A stretch of DNA of 64,000 bases from CBDESM01 sp965205165. GTDB lineage: Bacteria; Chloroflexota; Dehalococcoidia; Bin125. Shown here in pieces: positions 1 through 7,153 of this stretch; the first letter of the stretch is position 1, and every line of letters starts with the position of its first letter. Both the position numbers and the translations under genes were made by a program. Under the pieces are notes generated by a model. The model did no database searches. It was given only the letters and a program-made list of their open reading frames with translations, and was not told where the DNA came from. The DNA is taken from NCBI GenBank assembly GCA_965205165.1, contig OZ242037.1:1922001-1986000 (forward strand), read 5' to 3'.

Positions 1-2
1 AC

Positions 3-314
3 CGCCAACCCTACCTCGAACCCGGCGAGAGCCGCCGCCCGACCCTGACCTGGCCGCGCGAAATCCCGATCAGCGGCGAGCCGGCCGACATGGTGGAGAT
101 CGCGTCCGCCTACGCCGAGTACCTCGCCGCGACCGAGACGCCCAAGCTCTTCATCAACGCCGAACCCGGCGCGATCCTGCGCGGCCCGCAGCGCGAGTTC
201 TGCCGCAGCTGGAAGAACCAGACCGAAGTGACCGTGCCCGGCAACCACTTCGTGCAGGAGGACTCCCCGCACGAGATCGGCCAGGCGATCCGCGACTGGT
301 ACGCGGGGCTCTAG
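3..314 (+). CDS. Haloalkane dehalogenase, C-terminal part (cut by window edge)
   Basis: The reading frame is open from the first bases to a TAG stop, so the gene begins before the window. The visible 103 residues match the tail of subfamily II haloalkane dehalogenases such as LinB and DhaA. These are soluble alpha/beta hydrolases that cut carbon-halogen bonds with water. Diagnostic stretches are RRPTLTWPREIPI, PKLFINAEPGA and NHFVQEDSP; the His of the last one is the family's catalytic base. The nucleophilic Asp and the halide-binding Trp/Asn would lie upstream and cannot be checked. The next gene follows after 9 bases, so co-transcription is likely. Family assignment is firm; the substrate is unknown. 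Confidence 0.88.
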   Translation, partial: RQPYLEPGESRRPTLTWPREIPISGEPADMVEIASAYAEYLAATETPKLFINAEPGAILRGPQREFCRSWKNQTEVTVPGNHFVQEDSPHEIGQAIRDWYAGL

Positions 315-323
315 GAGGCCGGC

Positions 324-818
324 ATGGCGGACGCCGAGGCGATCCGGGCAGCGCTGGAAGAGGCGCGCGCCGCGCTGGACGAATCCCGCGCCGAATACCG
401 CGAGCTGTTCGGCGGAATGACGGATGAAGACCTGTCGCGCCGCCCGCCCGGCTACACGTGGACCAACCGCCAAACGGCCTGGCATCTGGCCTTCCTGCAA
501 AACCGGATCCCCCGAACGGCTCCGCGCATCCGCAGCGGGCGCGGGATGGATCCGCCCAAGCTCGTCTGGCGGATGATGGGCATCGGTTTCGACGTTTACG
601 CCAAACTGAGCGGGCGCCGAGCGAACCGCGAGCGCCTGTTGGCCTGGTACGACGAGGGCCATCAAGCCGCGGTCGCGCTGCTGGACGACGTGGGCGAGGA
701 CGAATGGGAGCGCCGCGCCCCCTGGCTCGGCGGCCAAGCCAGCCTCGCCGACCAGTTCGGCTTCCTGCGCGCCCACTTCTCCGAGCACGCCGCCGATCTG
801 CGCAAGTCGCTCGGATAG
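324..818 (+). CDS. DinB-family four-helix protein
   Basis: A 164-residue protein with the DinB / maleylpyruvate-isomerase-like pattern: an N-terminal helix ending in a Trp-His pair (NRQTAWHLAFL, about residues 49-59) and a C-terminal HFSEHAADL stretch. Together these supply the three His that usually bind a metal in this four-helix bundle. Members act as thiol-dependent transferases or are uncharacterised stress proteins, so no reaction can be assigned. The ATG follows a strong GGAGG 6 bases upstream. It sits between the dehalogenase and a second DinB gene, and this window carries four DinB-type genes in all. Confidence 0.8.
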   Translation: MADAEAIRAALEEARAALDESRAEYRELFGGMTDEDLSRRPPGYTWTNRQTAWHLAFLQNRIPRTAPRIRSGRGMDPPKLVWRMMGIGFDVYAKLSGRRANRERLLAWYDEGHQAAVALLDDVGEDEWERRAPWLGGQASLADQFGFLRAHFSEHAADLRKSLG

Positions 819-839
819 GATCGCGCCCGGAGGTGCCGC

Positions 840-1325
840 ATGGCCGAAAACGACGGGATCAAGCACGAGCTGCGCCAGCTGCTGGAGGGCAAGGCCGCCG
901 AGCTGCACGAACTGATCGACGGCCTCGGCGCCGCGGACTTCGAGCGCAAGGTGCCGGGCAGCTCTTGGAACGTGCGGCAGCTGGCATGGCATACCGCCTT
1001 CGGCCCGGGCTTCTTCGTGGGCGCGATCGGCTCCGTCCGGCAGGGCAAGAACTCCGGCCCGCCGGCTTGGCTGTTCTCACTGCTCGAACCCGTCGCTGGC
1101 CTGCTCCCCAAGATGCGGGCGGGCGGAGCGACGCCGCAGTCGGTCGGCGCCGCCTTCGACGAAAACAACGCCAAGGTGCTCCAGCTGCTGGACGGAATCC
1201 GAGACGAGGAGTGGGAGCGCTCGGCCCTCGTCCTCGGCCAGCCGGTCACGATGGAGGGCATCTTCCGCGAGTGCGCCGATCACACCGAAGAACACCTCGT
1301 CGAGCTCCGCAAAGCGCTCGCCTGA
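840..1325 (+). CDS. DinB-family four-helix protein
   Basis: A 161-residue protein with the same architecture as the gene just upstream: SSWNVRQLAWHTAF carries the first His and CADHTEEHLVELR the last pair. The two proteins are clearly related in plan but diverged, so this is an old duplication. A GGAGGTG ribosome-binding site lies 5 bases before the ATG. Its stop codon is one base from the GTG start of the next gene, which suggests a four-gene unit from the dehalogenase to the SDR. Function unknown; a metal-dependent thiol transferase role is the family-level expectation. Confidence 0.8.
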   Translation: MAENDGIKHELRQLLEGKAAELHELIDGLGAADFERKVPGSSWNVRQLAWHTAFGPGFFVGAIGSVRQGKNSGPPAWLFSLLEPVAGLLPKMRAGGATPQSVGAAFDENNAKVLQLLDGIRDEEWERSALVLGQPVTMEGIFRECADHTEEHLVELRKALA

Positions 1326-1326
1326 C

Positions 1327-1755
1327 GTGCCCGACGATCCGGCCGCGGCCGCCTTGGAGCGCTATCCCGCGCTGCGCGAGATGCAGGCGGTGCCCCTGTT
1401 CTCGGAGCTCGGCTACCGCTTCACCGACGCCGGAGACGGCTGGTGCGAGATCACGCTCGAATCCACCCCGAAAACGCACAACCTCTACGGCATCGTCCAC
1501 GGCGGCGTCTGGCTGCTCGTCGCCGACTCCGCCATGGGCGGCGCGCTCGGCACCGTGCAGGCCGAAGGCGAGCAGGTGATCACCGCGCAGTCCGAATTCC
1601 GCTGGCTGCGACCGCTGGAGGGCGAGATGATCCGCGCCCGCGCCCAAGTGATCCGCCGTGGCCGCACGCTCTCCCACTGCTCCGTCGACCTCTACGACGC
1701 CGGCGGCAGGCACATCGGCCGCGGCAACGGCACCTACGTGATCCTGCCCCCCTAG
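1327..1755 (+). CDS. PaaI-type hotdog-fold thioesterase
   Basis: A 142-residue protein of the PaaI/YbgC-like hotdog family, which hydrolyses acyl-CoA or aryl-CoA thioesters in the cytoplasm. The core signature is HNLYGIVHGGVWLLVADSAMG (about residues 56-76): the HGG turn caps the central helix, and the Asp in ADSAMG is at the usual catalytic position. A typical ETRWLRP-like strand (SEFRWLRPLEG) follows. Length is normal. The start is GTG, one base after the stop of the DinB gene, so translation is probably coupled. The specific thioester is not visible from sequence. Confidence 0.85.
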   Translation: MPDDPAAAALERYPALREMQAVPLFSELGYRFTDAGDGWCEITLESTPKTHNLYGIVHGGVWLLVADSAMGGALGTVQAEGEQVITAQSEFRWLRPLEGEMIRARAQVIRRGRTLSHCSVDLYDAGGRHIGRGNGTYVILPP

Positions 1756-1784
1756 AATTCACGGGAACGCGAAGGGAGGCCGGC

Positions 1785-2534
1785 ATGGCGGAACGACTAG
1801 CGGGCAAGACGGCGCTGATCACGGGCGGCGCGCGCGGACAGGGCGAGGCCGAGGCGCGGCTCTTCGCCGCCGAAGGCGCGCGAGTCGTGATCACCGACGT
1901 GCTCGACGCCGACGGCGCGCGCGTCGCCGGCGACGTCGCCGCGATCACCTACATGCACCACGACGTGACCGACGAGGCGCAATGGCAGCGCGTCGTCGGC
2001 GAGATGATCGAGGACCACGGCAGGATCGACGCGTTCGTGAGCAACGCCGGCATCTACCGCAACGCCGCGATCGACGCCACCTCGCTCGAGCTCTACCGCG
2101 AGGTGATCGAGATCAACCAGATCGGCGTCTTCCTCGGCCTCAAGCACGTCGGCCCCGTGATGGCCGCGGCCGGCTCCGGCTCGATCATCAACATCTCCTC
2201 CATCGCCGGCATGCGCGGCGGCGCCGGCAGCGTCGCCTACAGCGCCAGCAAGTGGGCCGTGCGCGGAATGACCAAGGTGGCGATGTCCGAGTTCGCCCCC
2301 AGCGGCGTCCGCGTCAACTCGATCCACCCCGGCCTGATCGAGACCCCGATGCTCCAGCAGCTCCCCGCCATCGAGCAGGGCATGGGCGGCCAGCTCATGC
2401 GCCGCGTCCCCTACGGCCGCTTCGCCCAAGCCGAAGAGGTCGCCAACCTCGCCCTCTTCCTGGCCTCCGACGACAGCGAATACTGCAACGGCACCGAGTT
2501 CATCATCGACGGCGGCATGATCCAAGGCATCTGA
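1785..2534 (+). CDS. Short-chain dehydrogenase/reductase (SDR)
   Basis: A 249-residue classical SDR. The cofactor motif TGGARGQG is at residues 13-20, NAG at 87-89, the catalytic Ser near 139 in NISSIAG, and Tyr152-x3-Lys156 in AYSASKWA. It ends in the typical IDGGMIQGI tail. Asp after the second strand (VVITDV) favours NAD(H). Sequence resembles 3-alpha/20-beta-hydroxysteroid-type dehydrogenases, but substrate calls within SDRs are unsafe. I chose ATG 1785 because GGGAGG lies 8 bases upstream; in-frame sequence further up overlaps the thioesterase gene. It ends the operon; the downstream neighbour hsp20 is convergent. Confidence 0.9.
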   Translation: MAERLAGKTALITGGARGQGEAEARLFAAEGARVVITDVLDADGARVAGDVAAITYMHHDVTDEAQWQRVVGEMIEDHGRIDAFVSNAGIYRNAAIDATSLELYREVIEINQIGVFLGLKHVGPVMAAAGSGSIINISSIAGMRGGAGSVAYSASKWAVRGMTKVAMSEFAPSGVRVNSIHPGLIETPMLQQLPAIEQGMGGQLMRRVPYGRFAQAEEVANLALFLASDDSEYCNGTEFIIDGGMIQGI

Positions 2535-2588
2535 CGCCCTAGGGCCTGTTCACGCTGAAGCGGCGGGCGGCAAGAGCATGAATAAGTC

Positions 2589-3113
2589 CTAGGCCTCCGG
2601 GCCGACGGAGATCGGGATCTGCTTCGGCTCCGCCTCGGGCAGGCGCGAGAGGGTCAGCTCCAGCACCCCGTTGGACAGGCTCGCGGTCGCCGACTCCGGG
2701 TCGTACTCCTTGCCGATCCGGAAGCTCCGCTTCAGCGAGACCCGGCTGATCTCGCGCCGCGTGTAGCGCCGCTCAGGGGCCGCGCCGCCGTCGGATTCGT
2801 CCGGGCTCTCGGCCGGGCCAGACTTGCGCTCGGCGGCGACCGCCAGCACGCCGTCGGCGACGGTCACGCTGATCTCGTCCTCGCTGAAGCCGGGCAGCGA
2901 GAACTCGAGGCCGATCCCGTCCTCCGTCTCGAACAGGTCGACCGGGATGCCGCGGTCGCGGTCGCGCACCGCCCGCTCCGGGCTGGGGAACAGCCCCCGC
3001 GGGGCGAACAGGTTGGCCGGCCGCCGGCCAGGCCGCTGGCCGAACGCGGCGTCCGCGAGCGCGTGCAGCTCCGCGAACGGGTCGCGCCGGGCGATCTTGG
3101 TCATGCGGGTCAT
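2589..3113 (-). CDS. Small heat-shock protein, Hsp20 / alpha-crystallin family
   Basis: A 174-residue holdase chaperone that keeps unfolding proteins soluble. The alpha-crystallin domain runs from about residue 55 (PVDLFETEDGIGLEFSLPG) to SNGVLELTLSRL, followed by the C-terminal I-x-I anchor (IPI) used in oligomer assembly. An acidic Glu/Ser/Asp insertion (SGPAESPDESDGG) interrupts the domain. The frame stays open upstream, but ATG 3113 has a GGAAGGAG site 6 bases before it, so the longer start is rejected. It is divergent from dnaJ and shares a -35 region with it, placing it under the same heat-shock control. Confidence 0.92.
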   Translation of the reverse strand: MTRMTKIARRDPFAELHALADAAFGQRPGRRPANLFAPRGLFPSPERAVRDRDRGIPVDLFETEDGIGLEFSLPGFSEDEISVTVADGVLAVAAERKSGPAESPDESDGGAAPERRYTRREISRVSLKRSFRIGKEYDPESATASLSNGVLELTLSRLPEAEPKQIPISVGPEA

Positions 3114-3168
3114 CGTGGGCTCCTTCCGCCGCCGTCTGCGTCTGTTCATCTCCGGCGGCATCGCGGAG

Positions 3169-3197
3169 AACATACCGGCAATGGCGATTCTTGTCAA
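3169..3197 (-). promoter_or_regulatory. Promoter of hsp20
   Basis: On the minus strand a perfect TTGACA (3197 to 3192) is followed after 17 bases by TATGTT (3174 to 3169). Predicted start of transcription is near 3162, giving a leader of about 50 bases before ATG 3113. The -35 lies inside the TTCTTGTCAAGAA palindrome that also covers the dnaJ -35. This is read directly from sequence; activity is inferred. Confidence 0.65.
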
Positions 3198-3200
3198 GAA
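3188..3200. promoter_or_regulatory. 13-base palindrome over the two shared -35 boxes, possible heat-shock operator
   Basis: TTCTTG-T-CAAGAA is a perfect inverted repeat with a one-base centre. It covers the -35 boxes of both divergent heat-shock genes, the position expected for a repressor site. The half-site CTTG/CAAG recalls the HspR operator HAIR (CTTGAGT-N7-ACTCAAG), but the spacing differs, so HspR binding is only inferred from the hspR gene in the operon. Confidence 0.45.
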
Positions 3201-3218
3201 ACCTAAGTGAGAGATAAT
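3191..3218 (+). promoter_or_regulatory. Promoter of the dnaJ-hspR-clpC operon
   Basis: TTGTCA (3191-3196), 16 bases, then GATAAT (3213-3218). The -10 lies in a tandem repeat of AGATAATC (3212-3227). Predicted start near 3225 leaves a leader of about 50 bases to ATG 3275. The whole stretch is an AT-rich island in otherwise GC-rich DNA. Confidence 0.6.
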
Positions 3219-3274
3219 CAGATAATCTTGATCCAATCTAGTGTGATATGATGCCAATCGGGAAGGAGACGATC

Positions 3275-4210
3275 ATGGCAACGGATCTCTACCGCACCCT
3301 CGGCCTCGACCGATCAGCCTCCGCCAAGGAGATCAGCACCGCCTACCGCCGCCTCGCGCGCCAGCACCACCCCGACGTCAGCGGCGGCGATCCCGCCTCC
3401 GAATCCCGCTTCAAGGAGATCAACGCCGCCCACGACGTGCTCGGCGACGACAAGAAGCGCGCCGCCTACGACAAATGGGGCGACCAGTGGGAGCACGCCG
3501 AGCAGCTCGAAGAGATGCAGCGCCAGCGCGGCGGCTTCTCCGGCTTCGGCGGACCGGGCGGGACGCGGATCGAGTTCGGCGATGCCGCCGGCTTCGGCGG
3601 AATCGGCGGCTTGGACGACCTCGGCGACCTGTTCGGCGGCATCTTCGGCGGCCATCGCGGCCCTGTCCGCGGACGCGATGTCGAGCACCCCGTCACGATC
3701 AGCCTCGCCGAAGCCTTCCACGGCGTCACCCGGTCGATCCAAGCGCAGCGGGCAGCCGGCGAGGACGGCCCCCGCCTCAGCCGCCTCGAGGTGAAGATCC
3801 CGGCCGGCGCGGCCGCCGGCACCCGCGTCAAGGTGCCCGACAAGGGCAACCCGGGCCCCGCCGGCGGCCCGCCCGGCGACCTCTTCCTCGTCGTCGACGT
3901 CGCCGGCGATCCCCGCTTCGAGCGGCGCGGCGACGATCTCCGCAGCGACGTCGAGGTGCCCGTCCACGCGGCCGCCCTGGGCGGCGAGATCACCGTGCCC
4001 ACCCTGACCGGCCAAGTCGCCCTCCGCATCCCCCAAGGCACCCAGAACGGCCGCGTCTTCCGCCTGGCCGGTCAGGGCATGCCGCGGCTCAAGCGGGACG
4101 GCCGCGGCGATCTGCTGGTCGCCGTCCGCCTGCGCATGCCGGCCGAACTCGGCCCCGATCACCTCGATCTGTTCCGCCGCCTGCGGGATCTGGAGGCCCC
4201 CGATGCGTGA
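3275..4210 (+). CDS. DnaJ-family co-chaperone, class B (CbpA-like)
   Basis: A 311-residue J-domain protein that would stimulate DnaK ATPase. The J domain is residues 1-70 with HPD at 32-34. A Gly/Phe-rich linker follows (about 85-130), then the two C-terminal substrate-binding barrels; KIPAGAAAGTRVKVPDKG and the IPQGTQNGRVFRLAGQGMP hinge are typical. The CxxCxGxG zinc repeats of class A DnaJ are absent, so it is class B. ATG 3275 has GGAAGGAG 7 bases upstream, unlike the earlier in-frame start. It heads an operon with hspR (8-base overlap) and clpC. No dnaK or grpE lies nearby. Confidence 0.92.
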   Translation: MATDLYRTLGLDRSASAKEISTAYRRLARQHHPDVSGGDPASESRFKEINAAHDVLGDDKKRAAYDKWGDQWEHAEQLEEMQRQRGGFSGFGGPGGTRIEFGDAAGFGGIGGLDDLGDLFGGIFGGHRGPVRGRDVEHPVTISLAEAFHGVTRSIQAQRAAGEDGPRLSRLEVKIPAGAAAGTRVKVPDKGNPGPAGGPPGDLFLVVDVAGDPRFERRGDDLRSDVEVPVHAAALGGEITVPTLTGQVALRIPQGTQNGRVFRLAGQGMPRLKRDGRGDLLVAVRLRMPAELGPDHLDLFRRLRDLEAPDA

Positions 4211-4544
4211 CCGCGACACCCCCCTCTTCACGATCCGGATGGCCGCCCAGATCGTCGGCATCCACCAGCAGACCCTCCGCGCCTACGAGCGCGAGGGCTT
4301 GATCCGCCCCGCCCGCAGCGCCGGCGGCCACCGCCTCTTCTCCAACGCCGACATCGAGCGCGTCCGCACCATCCGCCGCCTCATCACCGAACTCGGCGTC
4401 AACCTCGCCGGCGCCGACATCATCCTCCGCCAGCGCGACGAAATCGACCGCCTCAAAGCCGAGAATCGGGCCCTCCAAGCCGCCCTCCAGCGCAGCCGCG
4501 ACCAACGCCTCCCGGCGATCCGCCCGCCCTTCCGCGATCTCTGA
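4203..4544 (+). CDS. hspR: HspR-type MerR-family heat-shock repressor
   Basis: A 113-residue regulator. The winged helix-turn-helix is at residues 8-60: FTIRMAAQIVGIHQQTLRAYEREGLIRPARSAGGHR is cited only in part as IHQQTLRAYEREGLI. It ends in a Leu/Glu/Lys coiled coil (about 80-103) for dimerisation, without a metal- or drug-binding domain. This size and pattern fit HspR, which in actinobacteria represses chaperone operons together with DnaK. Its start overlaps the dnaJ stop by 8 bases and clpC follows 12 bases later, so it very likely regulates its own operon and probably the divergent hsp20. Confidence 0.85.
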   Translation: MRDRDTPLFTIRMAAQIVGIHQQTLRAYEREGLIRPARSAGGHRLFSNADIERVRTIRRLITELGVNLAGADIILRQRDEIDRLKAENRALQAALQRSRDQRLPAIRPPFRDL

Positions 4545-4556
4545 TCGGAGCCCCCC

Positions 4557-6968
4557 ATGATGCGCCAGGAGCGATTCACCCAGCAGGCCCAGAAGCTGCT
4601 CGGCGAAAGCCAGCAGATCGTTCGCCGCAAGCGCCACGCCCAATGGGACGTCGAGCACCTGCTCGCCGCCATCGCCGGCCTGCCCCGCGGCGGGGACGAC
4701 CTTGCCAGCGCCCTGCTCGCCGCCCTCGAGCTCGACTTGGACAAGTTCCAGTCCGACGCCGAAGCGGCCCTCGACGCGCTGCCCAGCCTCGCCTACGACG
4801 TGGTCCAGCTGACCGTGACCCCGCGGATCAACTCGCTGCTCGAACGCGCCAACGTCGAGGCCAACCGGCTCAACGACGAGTACATCGGCGTCGAGCACCT
4901 CCTGATCGCCCTCGCCGGCGCGCCCGACGGCCCCGCCCTCCAAGTCCTGCGCGATCACGACGTCGCGCCCGAACGCATCTACGCCGCGCTCAAGACGATC
5001 CGCGGCGACCGCCGCGCCGACAGCCCGGATGCCGAATCCAAGTACAACTCGCTGGAGAAGTACGCCGTCGATCTCACCCGCCTGGCCGCCGACGGCAAGC
5101 TCGACCCGGTCATCGGCCGCGACCTCGAAATCCGCCGCGTGCTCCAGATCCTCAACCGCCGCACCAAGAACAACCCCGTGATCATCGGCGAAGCCGGCGT
5201 CGGCAAGACCGCCGTGGCCGAGGCGCTGGCCCGGCGGCTGGCCGCGGACGACGTGCCCGCCAACCTCTCCGGCAAGCGGATCATGGCGCTCGACATGGGC
5301 ATGCTGCTCGCAGGCGCCCGCTTCCGCGGCGAGTTCGAGGAGCGCCTCAACTCCGTCATCGAGGAGGTCCGCTCCGCCGACGGCGAGGTGGTCCTCTTCA
5401 TCGACGAGCTGCACAACGTGGTCGGCGCCGGCGCGGCCGAGGGCGCGATCGACGCCGCCAACATGCTCAAGCCGCCCCTCGCCCGCGGCGAACTCCGCGT
5501 CGTCGGCGCGACCACGCTCGACGAGTACCGCCGCCACATCGAAAAAGACGCCGCGCTCGAGCGCCGCTTCGCCCCGGTCTTCCTCGACGAACCCTCCGCC
5601 GAAGATGCCGTCGAAATCCTGCTCGGCCTCGCCCCGCGCTACGAGCAGCACCACGGCATCACGATCGGCAGGGACGCCATCGAAGCCGCCGTCCGCCTCT
5701 CGCAGCGCTACCTGACCGAGCGCCGGCTGCCCGACAAGGCGATCGACCTGATCGATGAAGCGGGCTCGCGCCTCGTGATCGCCAACCAGCTCTCCTCCGC
5801 CGACCTCTCCGATCTGCAGCCGCGCGTCGACGATCTGCGCCGGCGCCAGGAAGAAGCCGCGCAGCGCGAGGACTACGAAACCGCCGCCGCGGTCAAGCAG
5901 GAGCTGCTCGCCATCCAGGACGAGATCCGCGGCCGCAAGGCCGCCGCCGTCGAAACCTCGCCCCCCCGCGGCGCGGTGGCCGAGGCCGACATCGCCGAGC
6001 TGGTCGGTGAAATGACCGGCATCCCCGTTTCCCGCATGCTCGCGGACGACGAGCAGCGCCTGCTCGCGATCGAGGACGACCTGCGCAAGCGGGTGATCGG
6101 CCAGGACCAGGCGATCACCACCGTCTCCGACGCGATCCGCCGAGCCCGCGCCGGCCTCAAGGACCCCTCCCGCCCGATCGGCTCCTTCATCTTCGTCGGC
6201 CCCACTGGCGTCGGCAAGACCGAGATGGCCAAGGCCCTCGCCGAGTACCTGTTCGATGCCGAAGACGCGCTGCTCCGCCTCGACATGTCCGAGTACCAGG
6301 AGCGCCATACCGTCAGCCGCATCGTCGGCGCGCCGCCCGGCTACGTCGGCTACGACGACGCCGGCGGCCTCACCGAAGCCGTCCGCCGCCGCCCCTTCCG
6401 CGTCATCCTGCTCGACGAAATCGAAAAGGCGCACCCCGATGTCTTCAACATCCTCCTGCAAGTGCTCGACGACGGCCGCCTCACCGACGGACACGGCCGC
6501 ACCGTCGACTTCCGCCAGACCGTGATCATCATGACCAGCAACCTCGGCACCTCCTCCGTCCTCAACAGCGGCCTCGGCTTCAGCCGCGAGGCCGAAGAGC
6601 AGACTACCCGCGCCGAACGCGCCCTCAAGGAATTCTTCCGCCCCGAATTCCTCAACCGAGTCGACGAAACGGTGGTGTTCAACCCCCTCCGCGAACCCGA
6701 GCTGCTGCAGATCGTCGACCTGATCGCGAACGAGGAGCGCGGGCGCCTCGCCGAACTCGACCGCGCCCTCGAGCTCACCGAAGCCGCCCGCAAGCAGCTC
6801 GCCGCCGAAGGCGCCGACCCCGCCTACGGCGCCCGCCCCCTCCGCCGCGCCTTCCAGCGCCGCATCGAAAACCCCCTCAGCAAGCGCCTCCTAGCCGGCG
6901 ACTTCCCCGAAGGCTCGACCATCACCGCCGACTACTCCGCCGGCGAGTTCACCTTCGCCGCCGGCTAG
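4557..6968 (+). CDS. clpC: Clp AAA+ unfoldase, ClpC type
   Basis: An 803-residue two-ring AAA+ ATPase. It has a double Clp N-domain (1-145), first P-loop GEAGVGKT at about 211, a short middle domain with a UVR-like stretch (about 428-455, AQREDYETAAAVKQELL), second P-loop GPTGVGKT at about 548, and a C-terminal D2 domain. The long ClpB middle coiled coil is missing. LGF at 673-675 matches the loop by which ClpC docks on ClpP. I therefore call ClpC, a protein unfoldase feeding ClpP, over the disaggregase ClpB. GGAG precedes the tandem ATGs 4557 and 4560. Third gene of the HspR operon. Confidence 0.88.
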   Translation: MMRQERFTQQAQKLLGESQQIVRRKRHAQWDVEHLLAAIAGLPRGGDDLASALLAALELDLDKFQSDAEAALDALPSLAYDVVQLTVTPRINSLLERANVEANRLNDEYIGVEHLLIALAGAPDGPALQVLRDHDVAPERIYAALKTIRGDRRADSPDAESKYNSLEKYAVDLTRLAADGKLDPVIGRDLEIRRVLQILNRRTKNNPVIIGEAGVGKTAVAEALARRLAADDVPANLSGKRIMALDMGMLLAGARFRGEFEERLNSVIEEVRSADGEVVLFIDELHNVVGAGAAEGAIDAANMLKPPLARGELRVVGATTLDEYRRHIEKDAALERRFAPVFLDEPSAEDAVEILLGLAPRYEQHHGITIGRDAIEAAVRLSQRYLTERRLPDKAIDLIDEAGSRLVIANQLSSADLSDLQPRVDDLRRRQEEAAQREDYETAAAVKQELLAIQDEIRGRKAAAVETSPPRGAVAEADIAELVGEMTGIPVSRMLADDEQRLLAIEDDLRKRVIGQDQAITTVSDAIRRARAGLKDPSRPIGSFIFVGPTGVGKTEMAKALAEYLFDAEDALLRLDMSEYQERHTVSRIVGAPPGYVGYDDAGGLTEAVRRRPFRVILLDEIEKAHPDVFNILLQVLDDGRLTDGHGRTVDFRQTVIIMTSNLGTSSVLNSGLGFSREAEEQTTRAERALKEFFRPEFLNRVDETVVFNPLREPELLQIVDLIANEERGRLAELDRALELTEAARKQLAAEGADPAYGARPLRRAFQRRIENPLSKRLLAGDFPEGSTITADYSAGEFTFAAG

Positions 6969-6989
6969 CCTACGGGTGCGGTTCGGGGA

Positions 6990-7019
6990 TTGACGAGTGC
7001 GGGCCGATCGGCGTACGAT
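6990..7019 (+). promoter_or_regulatory. Promoter of the NYN gene leader
   Basis: TTGACG (6990-6995), 18 bases, TACGAT (7014-7019). A transcript from it would start near 7026, just before the structured leader, and run into the NYN gene at 7154. It lies 21 bases after the clpC stop. Confidence 0.55.
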
Positions 7020-7032
7020 GCCCGCATTCAAG

Positions 7033-7115
7033 CGCCCGCCCGGTGAGCCCCCGCTCGATTTCGGGGATGATTCCGGGCGGTAGTCCAGCGCCGGGGGCTG
7101 CGAGAGCAGCCCCCG
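7033..7115 (+). ncRNA. Structured leader RNA with a GNRA-capped hairpin (candidate regulatory RNA)
   Basis: Two strong secondary-structure units lie between the promoter and the NYN gene. The first pairs CCGCCCGG (7036-7043) with CCGGGCGG (7073-7080), with an inner stem CCCCG (7049-7053) to CGGGG (7062-7066). The second is a perfect 10-base-pair stem, CGGGGGCTGC (7092-7101) with GCAGCCCCCG (7106-7115), closed by a GAGA tetraloop, which is of GNRA type. After it comes AAATTTAT, not a U-run, so an intrinsic terminator is unlikely. It may be a cis-regulator, a target of the NYN protein itself, or a processed small RNA. I do not recognise it as a known family. Confidence 0.5.
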
Positions 7116-7153
7116 AAATTTATCTGCCGCATTTCACGGATCGAGAGGGCCCA

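Noticed and set aside
2589..3257. Longer N-terminus for Hsp20 starting at 3257
   Set aside because: It would translate through the promoter; ATG 3113 has a strong ribosome-binding site and gives a normal Hsp20 length.
3188..3275. CIRCE or classical HAIR operator upstream of dnaJ
   Set aside because: Neither TTAGCACTC-N9-GAGTGCTAA nor CTTGAGT-N7-ACTCAAG is present; only the shorter TTCTTG-T-CAAGAA palindrome was found.
4089..6494. 801-codon open frame antisense to clpC
   Set aside because: It mirrors the real gene's codon pattern, lacks any protein signature, and arises because GC-rich third positions rarely give stops on the opposite strand.
7092..7120. The GNRA hairpin as an intrinsic terminator of clpC
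   Set aside because: The stem is followed by AAATTTAT without a run of T, and a promoter lies between clpC and the hairpin.
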